Both the position numbers and the translations under genes were made by a program. Shown in pieces: positions 8,444 through 14,684 of a stretch of 18,137 nt of DNA. Each line of letters begins with the position of its first letter. Position 1 is the first letter of the stretch. The stretch lies in the NCBI GenBank assembly GCA_910588365.1, contig CAJUQS010000108.1, forward strand, positions 1 to 18,137, given 5' to 3'. Source of the DNA: an uncultured Oscillospiraceae bacterium. Its GTDB lineage: Bacteria > Bacillota > Clostridia > Oscillospirales > Oscillospiraceae. The notes under the pieces are model-generated. The model was not told the DNA's origin and did no database searches. It saw nothing but the letters and a program-made list of their open reading frames with translations.

Positions 8444-9625
8444 ATGAATTTCTCTGAAATAAAGTCCCTCGATGAGAGCTATGTCCTGCAAACCTACGGG
8501 AGGAACCCGATCGCCATCGACCACGGCAGGGGAGCCACCCTCTGGGATACCGAGGGGAGGGAGTATATTGACTTCACCTCCGGCATCGGCGTCTGCTCCC
8601 TGGGCTACGCCAATGAGGCCTGGGCCAAGGCCATCCACGATCAGGCCATGAAGGTGGGCCATATCTCCAACCTGTTCTACACCGAGCCCTACGCCAGGCT
8701 GGCCTCCAGGCTGGCGCCTGCCGCCGGCATGGCGGCGGCCTTCTTCGGCAACTCCGGCGCGGAGGCCAATGAGGGCATGATCAAGGTGGCCCGCAAGTAC
8801 TCCTATGAGAAGTACGGCGAGGGCCGCGCCGCCATCATCACCCTGCGCAACTCCTTCCACGGCCGGACCATCACCACCCTGAAGGCTACCGGCCAGGACC
8901 ACTTCCACGAGTTTTTCTTCCCCTTCACCGAGGGCTTCCGCTATGCGGAGGCCAACAGCATGGACAGCCTCCTGGCTGCGGCGGGGGACGACGTGTGCGC
9001 GGTGATGATGGAGCTGGTCCAGGGCGAGGGCGGTGTGAATCCGCTAAATCAGGACTACGTTCAGTCCGTTGCCAAGCTCTGCGCGGAGAGGGACTGGCTG
9101 CTGCTCATCGACGAGGTGCAGACCGGCGTGGGCCGCACGGGCAGTCTCTTTGCCTACCAGCAGTTCGGCGTCCAGCCGGACGTGGTCACCTTTGCCAAGG
9201 GCATCGCCGGCGGCCTGCCCTTCGGCGGCTTCATGACCAACGAGAAGTGCCGGAACGTCCTGCGCTCCGGCGACCACGGCAGCACCTTTGGCGGAAACCC
9301 CATTGCCGCCGCCGCCGCCAACGTGGTCATGGACAGCATGACCCCCGCGTTTTTTCGTGAGGTCCAGGAGAAGGGCGAGTACCTCCGCGCGGGAATCGCC
9401 AAGCTGGAGAGCCCCTGCATCTCCGGCGTGCGCGGCATGGGCCTGATGATCGGCGCGGGCGTCCAGGGCATGACCCACAGGGAGCTGAAGGACAAGCTGA
9501 TGGCGGAGGGCCTGCTGTGCCTGACCGCCGGGGCGGACACCCTGCGCCTGCTGCCGCCGCTGGTGATCACCAGGGAGGAGATCGACAGGGGACTGGCCAT
9601 CATGGCCCGGGTGATGGGGGCGTAA
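8444..9625 (+). CDS. argD: Acetylornithine aminotransferase
   Basis: ArgD is a PLP enzyme that converts N-acetylglutamate semialdehyde and glutamate to N-acetylornithine and 2-oxoglutarate. It is a class III aminotransferase of 393 residues, the normal length. NSGAEANE at 103-110 belongs to the PLP phosphate site. Asp223 in LLIDEVQTGVGRTG binds the pyridine nitrogen. Lys252 in TFAKGIAGGLPFGGF is the Schiff-base lysine, and HGSTFGGNP at 278-286 is the partner-subunit loop. GAGGAG about 10 nt upstream supports the ATG. It is the last gene of the cluster; argF, which often follows in Firmicutes, is absent. The 78-bp gap from argB has no repeat copy. Confidence 0.95.
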   Translation: MNFSEIKSLDESYVLQTYGRNPIAIDHGRGATLWDTEGREYIDFTSGIGVCSLGYANEAWAKAIHDQAMKVGHISNLFYTEPYARLASRLAPAAGMAAAFFGNSGAEANEGMIKVARKYSYEKYGEGRAAIITLRNSFHGRTITTLKATGQDHFHEFFFPFTEGFRYAEANSMDSLLAAAGDDVCAVMMELVQGEGGVNPLNQDYVQSVAKLCAERDWLLLIDEVQTGVGRTGSLFAYQQFGVQPDVVTFAKGIAGGLPFGGFMTNEKCRNVLRSGDHGSTFGGNPIAAAAANVVMDSMTPAFFREVQEKGEYLRAGIAKLESPCISGVRGMGLMIGAGVQGMTHRELKDKLMAEGLLCLTAGADTLRLLPPLVITREEIDRGLAIMARVMGA

Positions 9626-9630
9626 AAGAC

Positions 9631-9667
9631 CCCCGCTGGAAAAAATTATAGGAACTTGCGGTTTTTT
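9631..9667 (+). terminator. Weak terminator-like end of the arg cluster
   Basis: After the argD stop, a short stem CCGC (9633-9636) / GCGG (9658-9661) with a long 21-nt loop is followed at once by TTTTTT (9662-9667). The T-run is good but the stem is short, so termination here is only possible. Confidence 0.3.
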
Positions 9668-9680
9668 GTATCATTTGGCC

Positions 9681-9709
9681 TTGACAAGCGGAGAGAAACT
9701 GGGTATAAT
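9681..9709 (+). promoter_or_regulatory. Consensus sigma-A promoter of rpsU
   Basis: TTGACA (9681-9686) and TATAAT (9704-9709) are both perfect hexamers and are separated by exactly 17 bp. The leader to the rpsU ATG would be about 70 nt. Confidence 0.9.
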
Positions 9710-9787
9710 CAATATCTGTTAAGCCACGAAAATGGCCCGAAAGAGCATCCAGGATAAAGCCGGGTGTATCGGAGGGAGGGAAAATAG

Positions 9788-9973
9788 ATGTCTGAAGTCC
9801 ATGTCAAGGAAAATGAGTCTCTGGACAGCGCGCTCAAGCGTTTTAAGCGCAGCTGTGCCAAGGCCGGCGTTCTGGCTGAGGTCCGCCGCAGAGAGCATTA
9901 TGAGAGCCCCAGCGTCAAGCGGCGCAAGAAGTCTGAGGCAGCTCGCAAGAACCGCAACAAGCGGTACTATTGA
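9788..9973 (+). CDS. rpsU: 30S ribosomal protein S21
   Basis: This 61-residue, strongly basic protein is S21 of the small ribosomal subunit (bS21), which binds near the mRNA exit/anti-Shine-Dalgarno region. The sequence fits the family: VKENESLDSALKRFKRSCAK near the N terminus, VRRREHYESPSVKRRKKSEAARK in the middle and KRYY at the end. GGAGGGAGG just upstream is a strong ribosome site. It has its own consensus promoter and a 12-bp hairpin after the stop, so it is monocistronic here. The often-linked gatB/yqeY-type gene is not next to it. Confidence 0.97.
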   Translation: MSEVHVKENESLDSALKRFKRSCAKAGVLAEVRRREHYESPSVKRRKKSEAARKNRNKRYY

Positions 9974-9988
9974 TCTGTTATGATTGAC

Positions 9989-10018
9989 AGCAGCGTCCGG
10001 AGCTATCCGGACGCTGCT
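9989..10018 (+). terminator. rpsU terminator hairpin
   Basis: A perfect 12-bp stem, AGCAGCGTCCGG / CCGGACGCTGCT, with an AGCTAT loop starts 16 bp after the rpsU stop. The following GTTGTCGGTTTG is only moderately T-rich. Confidence 0.75.
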
Positions 10019-10043
10019 GTTGTCGGTTTGCCCGAAGGGAAGC

Positions 10044-10060
10044 GGGGGGGGGGGGGGGGG
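10044..10060. repeat. Run of 17 G
   Basis: An uninterrupted G17 tract lies between the rpsU hairpin and the tetR promoter, 35 bp upstream of the -35 hexamer. It could vary in length by slippage or be a sequencing artefact. No gene crosses it. Confidence 0.9.
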
Positions 10061-10095
10061 ATGCGCCGCAGGCGATCAAATGCCCGACAATCCCC

Positions 10096-10124
10096 TTGAC
10101 AGTCCGGGCAGGCTGTGGTATGCT
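10096..10124 (+). promoter_or_regulatory. Sigma-A promoter of the TetR-type gene
   Basis: TTGACA (10096-10101) and TATGCT (10119-10124) have 17-bp spacing. The operator-like repeat at 10127-10150 starts 3 bp downstream of the -10 box, so a bound repressor would block transcription start. Confidence 0.8.
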
Positions 10125-10126
10125 AT

Positions 10127-10150
10127 AAACATACTTGACGAATGTATCTT
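10127..10150. promoter_or_regulatory. Putative TetR operator at the tetR start site
   Basis: This is an imperfect inverted repeat whose outer arms are ATAC and GTAT, between the -10 box and the gene. Read on the minus strand it contains AAGATACATTCGT, the same 13-mer found upstream of the MFS gene at 10903-10915. A shared site around a TetR gene and its neighbouring transporter is the usual pattern for local repression; binding is inferred. Confidence 0.6.
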
Positions 10151-10220
10151 GAAATCCACAGCGGCAGGCGGGAACAGGGCGGCTGAAAGGCGCTCAGATG
10201 GACACCGGGGAGGCAGTACG

Positions 10221-10874
10221 ATGGCGCGAAACAAGTATCCAGAGGAGACTGTGGAAAAGATCCTGACAGCGGCCCGCCGTTTGTTCCTGGAGAAGGGCTA
10301 CGAGCAGACCACCATCCAGGACATCGTGGACCAGCTGGGCGGACTGACCAAGGGGGCCATCTACCACCATTTCAAGTCCAAAGAGGAGATCATGTTTGTG
10401 CTGAGCGAGCAGATGTTTGTGCAGCGGAATCCCTTTGAGGCGGTCCGGGAGAGGACGGACTTGAACGCGGTGGAGAAGATGCGGGAGTTGATCCGGCTGA
10501 CCCAGGCACCCGACTGGGCCCAGCTGAGCCGGGAGGGCATCCCAATGCTGAAGAATCCCCGGATCCTGGCGGAGAACATCCAGAGCGGCCGGGAGATGGC
10601 CTTGCCGCTGTTTATGGAGCTGATGGAGGAGGGCCTGCGGGATGGCTCCATCACCACGTCCTATCCCCGGGAACTGGCGGAGCTGATAGCGCTGCTGCCC
10701 AACCTGTGGTTTGCCCCGTCGGTGTACCCGGGGAGCAGGGAGGACTTACTGCGCCGGTTCCGGTGCCTTGGGGAGATGCTGGAGCACATGGGCCTGCCCC
10801 TGGTGGACGAGAGCATCCTGGCACTGGCGGAGACGTTCTTCCAGAGGCTGGAGGAGTCCGGCGCACCGGGATAA
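10221..10874 (+). CDS. TetR/AcrR-family transcriptional regulator
   Basis: This 217-residue regulator has a typical N-terminal TetR helix-turn-helix (about residues 10-57): AARRLFLEKGYEQTTI, then IVDQLGGLTKGAIYHHF, then KSKEEI. The rest, about 60-217, is a helical ligand-binding domain with no recognised specificity. The ATG at 10221 follows GGGGAGG (10207-10213). Upstream in-frame codons reach back across the G17 tract and the promoter, so they are not coding. It probably represses itself and the MFS transporter 127 bp downstream, because both upstream regions carry related operator sequences. A strong terminator directly follows it, so the two genes are transcribed separately or by read-through. 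The inducer is unknown. Confidence 0.92.
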   Translation: MARNKYPEETVEKILTAARRLFLEKGYEQTTIQDIVDQLGGLTKGAIYHHFKSKEEIMFVLSEQMFVQRNPFEAVRERTDLNAVEKMRELIRLTQAPDWAQLSREGIPMLKNPRILAENIQSGREMALPLFMELMEEGLRDGSITTSYPRELAELIALLPNLWFAPSVYPGSREDLLRRFRCLGEMLEHMGLPLVDESILALAETFFQRLEESGAPG

Positions 10875-10875
10875 G

Positions 10876-10895
10876 AACCGCTTCGGCGGTTTTTT
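10876..10895 (+). terminator. Strong terminator after tetR
   Basis: The stem AACCGC / GCGGTT is closed by a stable TTCG tetraloop and runs into TTTTTT (10890-10895). It starts 2 bp after the TAA of the regulator gene. This is a textbook intrinsic terminator. Confidence 0.88.
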
Positions 10896-10902
10896 CCCGG
10901 GA

Positions 10903-10984
10903 AAGATACATTCGTGCAAAAGGTATGATAAAAGCGCTGAAGGGCGCTAAAAAACGACTTTAATACATACCTTCCGCAGGTATG
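10903..10984 (+). promoter_or_regulatory. Operator-like sites upstream of the MFS gene
   Basis: There are two sites. The first (10903-10927) carries AAGATACATTCGT, identical over 13 nt to the minus strand of the site in the tetR promoter, plus a GGTATG half-site. The second (10966-10984) is a perfect inverted repeat CATACCT-N5-AGGTATG, 17 bp before the ATG. CATAC is the common half-site core. A small AGCGC..GCGCT stem lies between them. I could not pick a convincing -35/-10 pair for the transporter. Confidence 0.55.
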
Positions 10985-11001
10985 AAAACGGAGGTAACAC
11001 G

Positions 11002-12249
11002 ATGTCACAACGCGAAGGGAAGGGAGCGTCCAAGCTCTTCACCAGAAATTTCACCCTGCTGCTCCTGGGGCAGCTGTTCTCCCTGATAGGGAACGGCGCA
11101 CTGAAATTCGCTCTGTCCATGTATGTGCTGGAGGAGACCGGCTCCGCCGCCGTGTTCGGCACGCTGCTGGCGGTGTCCATGGTCCCCACCATTCTGCTGA
11201 CGCCCTTTGGCGGGGTGCTGGCGGACCGGGCCAACCGGCGCAGCATCATGGTGGGCCTGGATCTGACCTCCGGCGCGGCTGTCCTGGCCGCCTGCGCGGC
11301 CTTCTCGGCGGGGAGGGGGCTGGCGGTGACGGCGGCGCTGCTGATCGTGCTCTCGGTGCTGGGGGCCTTTGAGTCCCCCACGGTCCAGGCCTGCGTCCCC
11401 CAGATGCTCAGCGGGGACAACGTCCTCCGGGGCAACGCGGCGGTCAATCAGGCCGCTGCCGTCACCGGATTGGCCGTGCCCTTTCTGGGCAGTCTGTTGT
11501 ACGTTACTTTCGGCATCCGGCCGGTGCTGGCGGGGACCGCGGTCTGCTTCCTGCTGACTGCGGCCCTGGAGTGCTTCATCCGCCTGCCAGCGCCCCCGCC
11601 GGCCCCCAGGCAGGGCGTGGGTGCCGTCCTGCGGGAGGACCTGCTGGGCAGCGCCCGGTTCCTGGTCCGGGAGCGCCGGGAGGTGCTGGATCTGCTGCTA
11701 TATGCCGCCCTGGTCAGCTTTTTCATTGCGGGGGTGGCCGTGGTGGGCCTGCCCTATCTGGTCCGCAGTGAGCTGGGCCTGTCCGCCCAGGTGTACGGCG
11801 TGGTGGAGAGCGCCATGGGACTGGCGGCGATCCTGGGGGGACTGTCGGTGGGCCTCCTGCCGAATGTCATCCCGATGCGGCGCTTAAACCGGCTGGTGAC
11901 GGCGGTGGGGGCCTGCATGGTGCTGGCTGGCTGCGGACTGGTCCTTCCGCTGGGCGCTTTGGGACGGTGCGCGCTTCTGGCGGCCTTTTTCTGCGCGGGG
12001 CAGGCGGGCGTCAGCGTCTTCTCCATCTTTGCCGTCTCGGCCATCCAGCAGCGCACACCGGAGCAGATGACGGGGAAGGTGATGGCCTGCGTCTCCACCA
12101 TCTCCCTGTGTGCCCAGCCCTTGGGCCAGCTGGCCTACGGCCTGCTCTTTGACGCAGCCGCGGGGAGCGCGTGGACGGTGCTGCTGGCCACCGGCGCGGC
12201 GGTGTGCGCCCTGGGGGGCGGGAGCGGAAGGGTGTTCGAGAAATTTTAA
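11002..12249 (+). CDS. MFS transporter, probable drug efflux (MefA-like)
   Basis: This 415-residue polytopic membrane protein belongs to the major facilitator superfamily. The sequence alternates hydrophobic segments, consistent with about 12 helices, with a longer hydrophilic loop near 195-220 between the halves. The MFS motif A, GGVLADRANRR, is at 70-80 between helices 2 and 3. The opening RNFTLLLLGQLFSLIGNGALKFALSMYVLEETGSA and the TPFGGVLADR context resemble the macrolide-efflux (MefA/MFS_3) group. The substrate cannot be read from sequence. GGAGG 7 nt upstream supports the ATG. A TetR gene lies just upstream with matching operator sequences, which fits an inducible exporter. The 3' side is bounded by repeat R4. 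The last 20 or so residues look shorter than in some relatives. Confidence 0.88.
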   Translation: MSQREGKGASKLFTRNFTLLLLGQLFSLIGNGALKFALSMYVLEETGSAAVFGTLLAVSMVPTILLTPFGGVLADRANRRSIMVGLDLTSGAAVLAACAAFSAGRGLAVTAALLIVLSVLGAFESPTVQACVPQMLSGDNVLRGNAAVNQAAAVTGLAVPFLGSLLYVTFGIRPVLAGTAVCFLLTAALECFIRLPAPPPAPRQGVGAVLREDLLGSARFLVRERREVLDLLLYAALVSFFIAGVAVVGLPYLVRSELGLSAQVYGVVESAMGLAAILGGLSVGLLPNVIPMRRLNRLVTAVGACMVLAGCGLVLPLGALGRCALLAAFFCAGQAGVSVFSIFAVSAIQQRTPEQMTGKVMACVSTISLCAQPLGQLAYGLLFDAAAGSAWTVLLATGAAVCALGGGSGRVFEKF

Positions 12250-12256
12250 GGCATCC

Positions 12257-12410
12257 ATACTTTTCTTGAAAGAAAAGTATCAAAAGAACTTTTGGCGCAA
12301 AACTCCGTTTTGCTTATCAAGCCTTTTGGGGACTGGTGAAAAGATAAGCAAAGCGCCAGCTTTGCGCAAAAGTTCTTTTTTGATTCTTTTTTCTTTCAAG
12401 AAAAAAGAAT
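12257..12410. repeat. Composite palindromic element R4 (MFS gene - PadR gene)
   Basis: This is the cleanest copy of the family, about 154 bp. The left outer hairpin is at 12257-12280 (ATACTTTTCTT arm, GA loop). The right outer hairpin is at 12383-12410 (ATTCTTTTTTCTT arm, TC loop). Inside are TCAAAAGAACTTTTGGCGCAAA on the left and the inverted TTTGCGCAAAAGTTCTTTTTTGA on the right, with further stems (GCAAAAC..GTTTTGC, GCTTATC..GATAAGC). It starts 7 bp after the MFS stop and ends 14 bp before the convergent PadR stop. It could therefore serve as a two-way transcription barrier. Confidence 0.82.
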
Positions 12411-12424
12411 GCCTGCCTGACATC

Positions 12425-12736
12425 CTACGCAATCCCCAGAGTTTCCAGGATCTCCCGCAGGCGCCGCCAGTCCTCGGCCATCTTTGCCAGCCGCTCCCGG
12501 CCGGAGTCGGTCAGGCGGTAGTATTTGCGCACCGGGCCGTTGGAGACGCTGCCCTGGAAGGTGTCCGCCACGCCCTCTTTAGCCAGGCGGCGGAGAATGG
12601 CGTAGAAGGTGCTCTCCGTCACCTCCGGGAAGTGCCGGTGCATGGTCTGAATTACGTCGTAGCCGTACTTGGGCTCCCCGGCCAGACACTGGAGCAGGCA
12701 CAGCTCCAGAACCCCTTTCTTCAGTTGTGCGTCCAT
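12425..12736 (-). CDS. PadR-family transcriptional regulator
   Basis: This 103-residue protein is a short PadR-like winged helix. MDAQLKKGVLELCLLQCLAG opens the first helices, YGYDVIQTM is typical of helix 2, and ESTFYAILRRLAKEGV is the recognition region. RKYYRLTDSGRERL forms the wing and the start of the C-terminal helix, which ends at residue 103. The ATG at 12736 follows AAGGAGG. The HAAS-type membrane protein upstream ends 2 bp before it, so the two share an mRNA. PadR regulators of this type often sit with HAAS/DUF1700 membrane proteins. The 23-bp palindrome at the operon start (14496-14518) is the likely target. The signal is unknown. Confidence 0.9.
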   Translation of the reverse strand: MDAQLKKGVLELCLLQCLAGEPKYGYDVIQTMHRHFPEVTESTFYAILRRLAKEGVADTFQGSVSNGPVRKYYRLTDSGRERLAKMAEDWRRLREILETLGIA

Positions 12737-12738
12737 GC

Positions 12739-14466
12739 TCAGCCCTCCTTCGCCCGTGTGCCCCAGAACGCGATAGCCGCGCCAAAGCCGATAGCCAGGA
12801 CCAGGCAGGTCAGAGCGGGGGTCAGGGCCCACAGGACTGTCTCCGCCAGCTCCGAGAAGAAGCCGGTATTGAGATAGCCCTGGAAAAAATAGGCGAAATT
12901 CAGCACAGAGGCCATGGCGCCGGCGGACAGGACGGCGGCGGGGAAGTACCGGATGGATCGGGTGAGGCTCAGGGCGAGGGTCCAGACCAGCAGCGCCCCC
13001 ATAATCAGGGTGGTCGGCTCCGTGTAGCAGATGATGAGAGCGCCCCAGGACCAGTCCATGAAAGCGACCACCGGGGGTTCCCCCACCGGTGCGTGGGTCA
13101 GGATGTAGCAGAAGCCCGCCGCTGCCACAGCCGCGTCCGCCAGGGGCAGCAGGAACAACAGGACCGGCGGCTTTCCCCGCTCCGGCGGGAACAGGGCCTC
13201 CAGCTCCGCCCGGCCCCTGCCGTGGAGCAGGGCGAACATGGCGAGGGAGCCCAGGGCCAGAAAGACGGGCTCCAAATCGGGGATGCCCGCCCACCGGGGC
13301 CCCACCGCGTAGCAGTAGAGCATCCCCACCAGACCGTACACCGCCGGGAGCAGGGGAATGAGCCAGAGCAGTGTCCGCTGTCGGGCCACCTGGCGCAGCA
13401 GGGGGCTCTCCGCCGCCAGCAGATCCCGGGCCACCGTCTCCGGACGGCCCAGCTCCTCCACCAGCGCCTCTTCGCTCTTGCCCCTCTCCGCGCCCAGCTC
13501 GAACTGCTCCTGGTAGTCCTCCAGGATTTCCCGGACCTGTGCGGCGGGGAACCAGCGCAGCAGCCTTTTGCCCAGCTGGTCCAGCCACGCCTGGCGGCCG
13601 CCGCCCCTGGGGCGGAAGCAGGCCGGGAACTGGGCGGCGATCCACCGCCGGAACAGCAGGGCCGTGACCAGCCCCGACAGGTAGGGGAGCATGGCCAGGG
13701 GCAGCTCCCTGGCAAGCTCCCGGGGGCCCGCTGCCGCCTCTATACTGATAAAGGGCAGCAGGGAGACGATACTTGCCACCCCCAGACCGAAGGCGTGGAT
13801 GGCGCCGGGGAAGCAGGCAATCGAGCGGGTTACGCTGCGGAAGATCCACCACAGGGCCAGCAGAACACCGATACCCGCCATGCCGAAGCAGAGCAGCTGT
13901 ACCAGCAGCCCGGCGTAGGGGAGGTTCAGGGCATCCGCAATCCAGCCGGCGTTGACCACCAGGGCCTGGAGAGTGATCTCAAAGAGGACCGCCAGGGCCA
14001 GGGGCAGACCGAGGAGCAGGGCAGGGGAGGCGGCTGCCTCCGGCGGGAACCGGCGCTCCAGCTCCGCCCTGGTCTGTCCCCGCAGCAGGGTGAGCAGCAC
14101 CCCGGCAATGGCGGGGATGCCGATGGCTCCGCACAGATAGGACATGTGCCGGGTGATGCCCATGAGGACAAAGAAGCGGAAGAACAGCAGACAGATAACC
14201 AGCAGCGCCCCCCACAGCAGATTGTGGAGCAGGTCCCCATGGGGCGGGCTCTCCTCCAGCAGGCGGGCGGCGGCCTCCTGGGGGCTGCCCAGGGCCCTGC
14301 TGATCTCCTCCTCCGATTTGCCCCGGTCCGTGCCGGCCTGGAACTGCTCCCGGTAGTCCTCCAGAATCTCCCGGACCTGGGGGGCGCTGTACCGGGAAAC
14401 CAGCTGTTTCCCCAGCTGATCCAGCCAGGCCCGCTCCGTCACGGCGGCGCTTTTTCTCCATTTCAT
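12739..14466 (-). CDS. HAAS/DUF1700-type membrane protein, two tandem copies fused
   Basis: This 575-residue protein is made of two related units. Each begins with a soluble helical HAAS-like segment and continues with several membrane helices. WLDQLGK at 14-20 recurs at 294-300, VREILEDY at 31-38 recurs at 311-318, and RGKSEE at 48-53 recurs at 328-333, all offset by exactly 280 residues. Later landmarks also recur, for example RAELE..FPPE near 133-142 and RAELEALFPPE in the second half, and TRSIACFPGAI near 214-224 and TRSIRYFPAAV. The whole unit was therefore duplicated, not only the soluble domain. Known relatives are single-unit membrane proteins linked to PadR regulators, with unclear function. 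The ATG at 14466 follows AAAGGA about 9 nt upstream. It is the first gene of a two-gene operon with padR. Confidence 0.8.
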   Translation of the reverse strand: MKWRKSAAVTERAWLDQLGKQLVSRYSAPQVREILEDYREQFQAGTDRGKSEEEISRALGSPQEAAARLLEESPPHGDLLHNLLWGALLVICLLFFRFFVLMGITRHMSYLCGAIGIPAIAGVLLTLLRGQTRAELERRFPPEAAASPALLLGLPLALAVLFEITLQALVVNAGWIADALNLPYAGLLVQLLCFGMAGIGVLLALWWIFRSVTRSIACFPGAIHAFGLGVASIVSLLPFISIEAAAGPRELARELPLAMLPYLSGLVTALLFRRWIAAQFPACFRPRGGGRQAWLDQLGKRLLRWFPAAQVREILEDYQEQFELGAERGKSEEALVEELGRPETVARDLLAAESPLLRQVARQRTLLWLIPLLPAVYGLVGMLYCYAVGPRWAGIPDLEPVFLALGSLAMFALLHGRGRAELEALFPPERGKPPVLLFLLPLADAAVAAAGFCYILTHAPVGEPPVVAFMDWSWGALIICYTEPTTLIMGALLVWTLALSLTRSIRYFPAAVLSAGAMASVLNFAYFFQGYLNTGFFSELAETVLWALTPALTCLVLAIGFGAAIAFWGTRAKEG

Positions 14467-14495
14467 GGGGCACCATCCTTTCTCTACTGTTTTAT

Positions 14496-14518
14496 ACTAC
14501 TGTTTTTTAAATAGTAGT
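14496..14518. promoter_or_regulatory. Putative PadR operator, 23-bp palindrome
   Basis: Arms ACTACTGTTT and AAATAGTAGT flank a TTT centre and match at 9 of 10 positions. The palindrome starts at the predicted transcription start of the minus-strand HAAS-padR operon and covers about +1 to +24. A further ACTGT-type half-copy lies inside 14485-14490. Binding by the PadR protein of the same operon is inferred from position. Confidence 0.6.
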
Positions 14519-14525
14519 TGAGCAG

Positions 14526-14554
14526 AGTATACCACCGGCCTCCGGAAAAGTCAA
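14526..14554 (-). promoter_or_regulatory. Sigma-A promoter of the HAAS-padR operon
   Basis: On the minus strand TTGACT (14554-14549) and TATACT (14531-14526) are separated by 17 bp. This predicts a start near 14519, directly at the palindrome, and a leader of about 50 nt before the ATG at 14466. Confidence 0.8.
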
Positions 14555-14594
14555 GGGGGAGAGTGGCGGGGGAGGGGAGGGGCCGCAAAACGGA

Positions 14595-14630
14595 CCGGGC
14601 AGTGGCGCGATACGTCGCGCCACTGCCCGG
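14595..14630. terminator. Long hairpin after the chemotaxis gene
   Basis: A perfect 16-bp stem (CCGGGCAGTGGCGCGA / TCGCGCCACTGCCCGG) with a 4-nt loop lies 54 bp beyond the stop of the minus-strand chemotaxis gene. On the minus strand it is followed by TCCGTTTTGC, a weak T-run. It separates this gene from the HAAS-padR promoter. Confidence 0.65.
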
Positions 14631-14684
14631 CTTACGATTTATTTTGCGCCCCGGGACCGGACTCTGCCGGCGGGCCCGCGTTCA

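Noticed and set aside
9732..9983. 83-codon frame overlapping rpsU from an ATG in its leader
   Set aside because: It has no ribosome site and overlaps the certain S21 gene in another frame.
9984..10220. N-terminal extension of the TetR protein
   Set aside because: The extra codons cross the rpsU hairpin, the G17 tract and the tetR promoter; homology and the ribosome site place the start at 10221.
12739..14514. Long plus-strand open frames (up to 595 codons) opposite the HAAS membrane protein
   Set aside because: They are glutamine/glycine/arginine-rich antisense shadows caused by GC-rich codon use; the minus strand encodes recognisable repeats and membrane helices with a proper promoter.
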